DNA of 16,034 nucleotides, from positions 1 to 16,034 of the forward strand of contig CAMAMD010000007.1 of assembly GCA_945836785.1 (NCBI GenBank), in the 5' to 3' direction. Origin of the DNA: an uncultured Clostridium sp. (GTDB lineage: Bacteria; Bacillota_A; Clostridia; Lachnospirales; Lachnospiraceae). The notes under the pieces are model-generated. The model saw only the letters and a program-made list of their open reading frames with translations. It was not told the DNA's origin and made no database searches. Shown one piece after another: positions 16,014-16,034 of the stretch. The translations under genes were made by a program, and so were the position numbers. Every line of letters starts with the position of its first letter. Position 1 is the stretch's first letter.

Positions 16014-16034
16014 GACAAAAAAAGGCTGTCACAT
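16014..16034 (-). terminator. Probable right half of an intrinsic terminator, cut by the window edge
   Basis: At the edge the minus strand reads ATGTGACAGCC followed by seven T (16017-16023). This is the usual descending arm and T-tract of an intrinsic terminator; the other arm would lie just outside the window. If so, the upstream gene ends there and spoIIE is transcribed from its own promoter. Confidence 0.4.

Noticed and set aside
16011..16017. TGTCATA on the minus strand as a second Spo0A box upstream of spoIIE
   Set aside because: Only 5 of 7 matches, and it overlaps the T-tract of the probable upstream terminator, which explains it better.

Overview
This 16 kb window looks like chromosomal DNA of a low-GC, spore-lineage Firmicute. 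The protein style and gene content suggest the Clostridia, most likely a Lachnospiraceae-type gut bacterium, although the genus cannot be fixed from the sequence alone. Every convincing gene is on the minus strand, so transcription runs from high to low coordinates. All the long plus-strand open frames lie antisense to well-conserved genes.

Layout in the direction of transcription: (1) At the right edge is what looks like the tail of a terminator for an unseen gene, then a Spo0A-type promoter and spoIIE (sporulation phosphatase). (2) tilS, hpt and ftsH follow as a tight operon, with gaps of 1 and 14 nt. The order spoIIE-tilS-hpt-ftsH is the classic Bacillus/Clostridium arrangement. (3) A 414-bp AT-rich gap holds an extended -10 promoter with A-tracts upstream, a C-rich stretch of about 100 nt and a perfect 12-bp terminator hairpin. 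This could be an unannotated small RNA, a leader, or simply the ftsH trailer. (4) A cytoplasmic GH13 maltodextrin-type glycosidase is followed 49 nt later by a ketopantoate reductase (panE). (5) A repair cluster follows: a LexA (SOS) box, a sigma-A promoter, uvrB, a 93-residue membrane protein of unknown function, and uvrA. (6) A 517-bp gap holds a hairpin next to uvrA and a striking 183-bp imperfect palindrome. (7) The promoter and first two thirds of a class II fructose-bisphosphate aldolase gene (fba) run off the left edge.

Most genes are housekeeping: glycolysis, nucleotide-excision repair, CoA precursor synthesis, maltodextrin use, purine salvage, tRNA-Ile lysidine formation, membrane proteolysis and sporulation. 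I see no phage, transposase, CRISPR array, rRNA or tRNA. No clearly new multi-gene system is visible. The items most worth a second look are the long palindrome, the possible small RNA or leader between ftsH and the glycosidase gene, the small membrane protein embedded between uvrB and uvrA, and two regulatory sites that can be read directly: the LexA box at uvrB and the 21-bp-spaced promoter with an overlapping Spo0A box at spoIIE.
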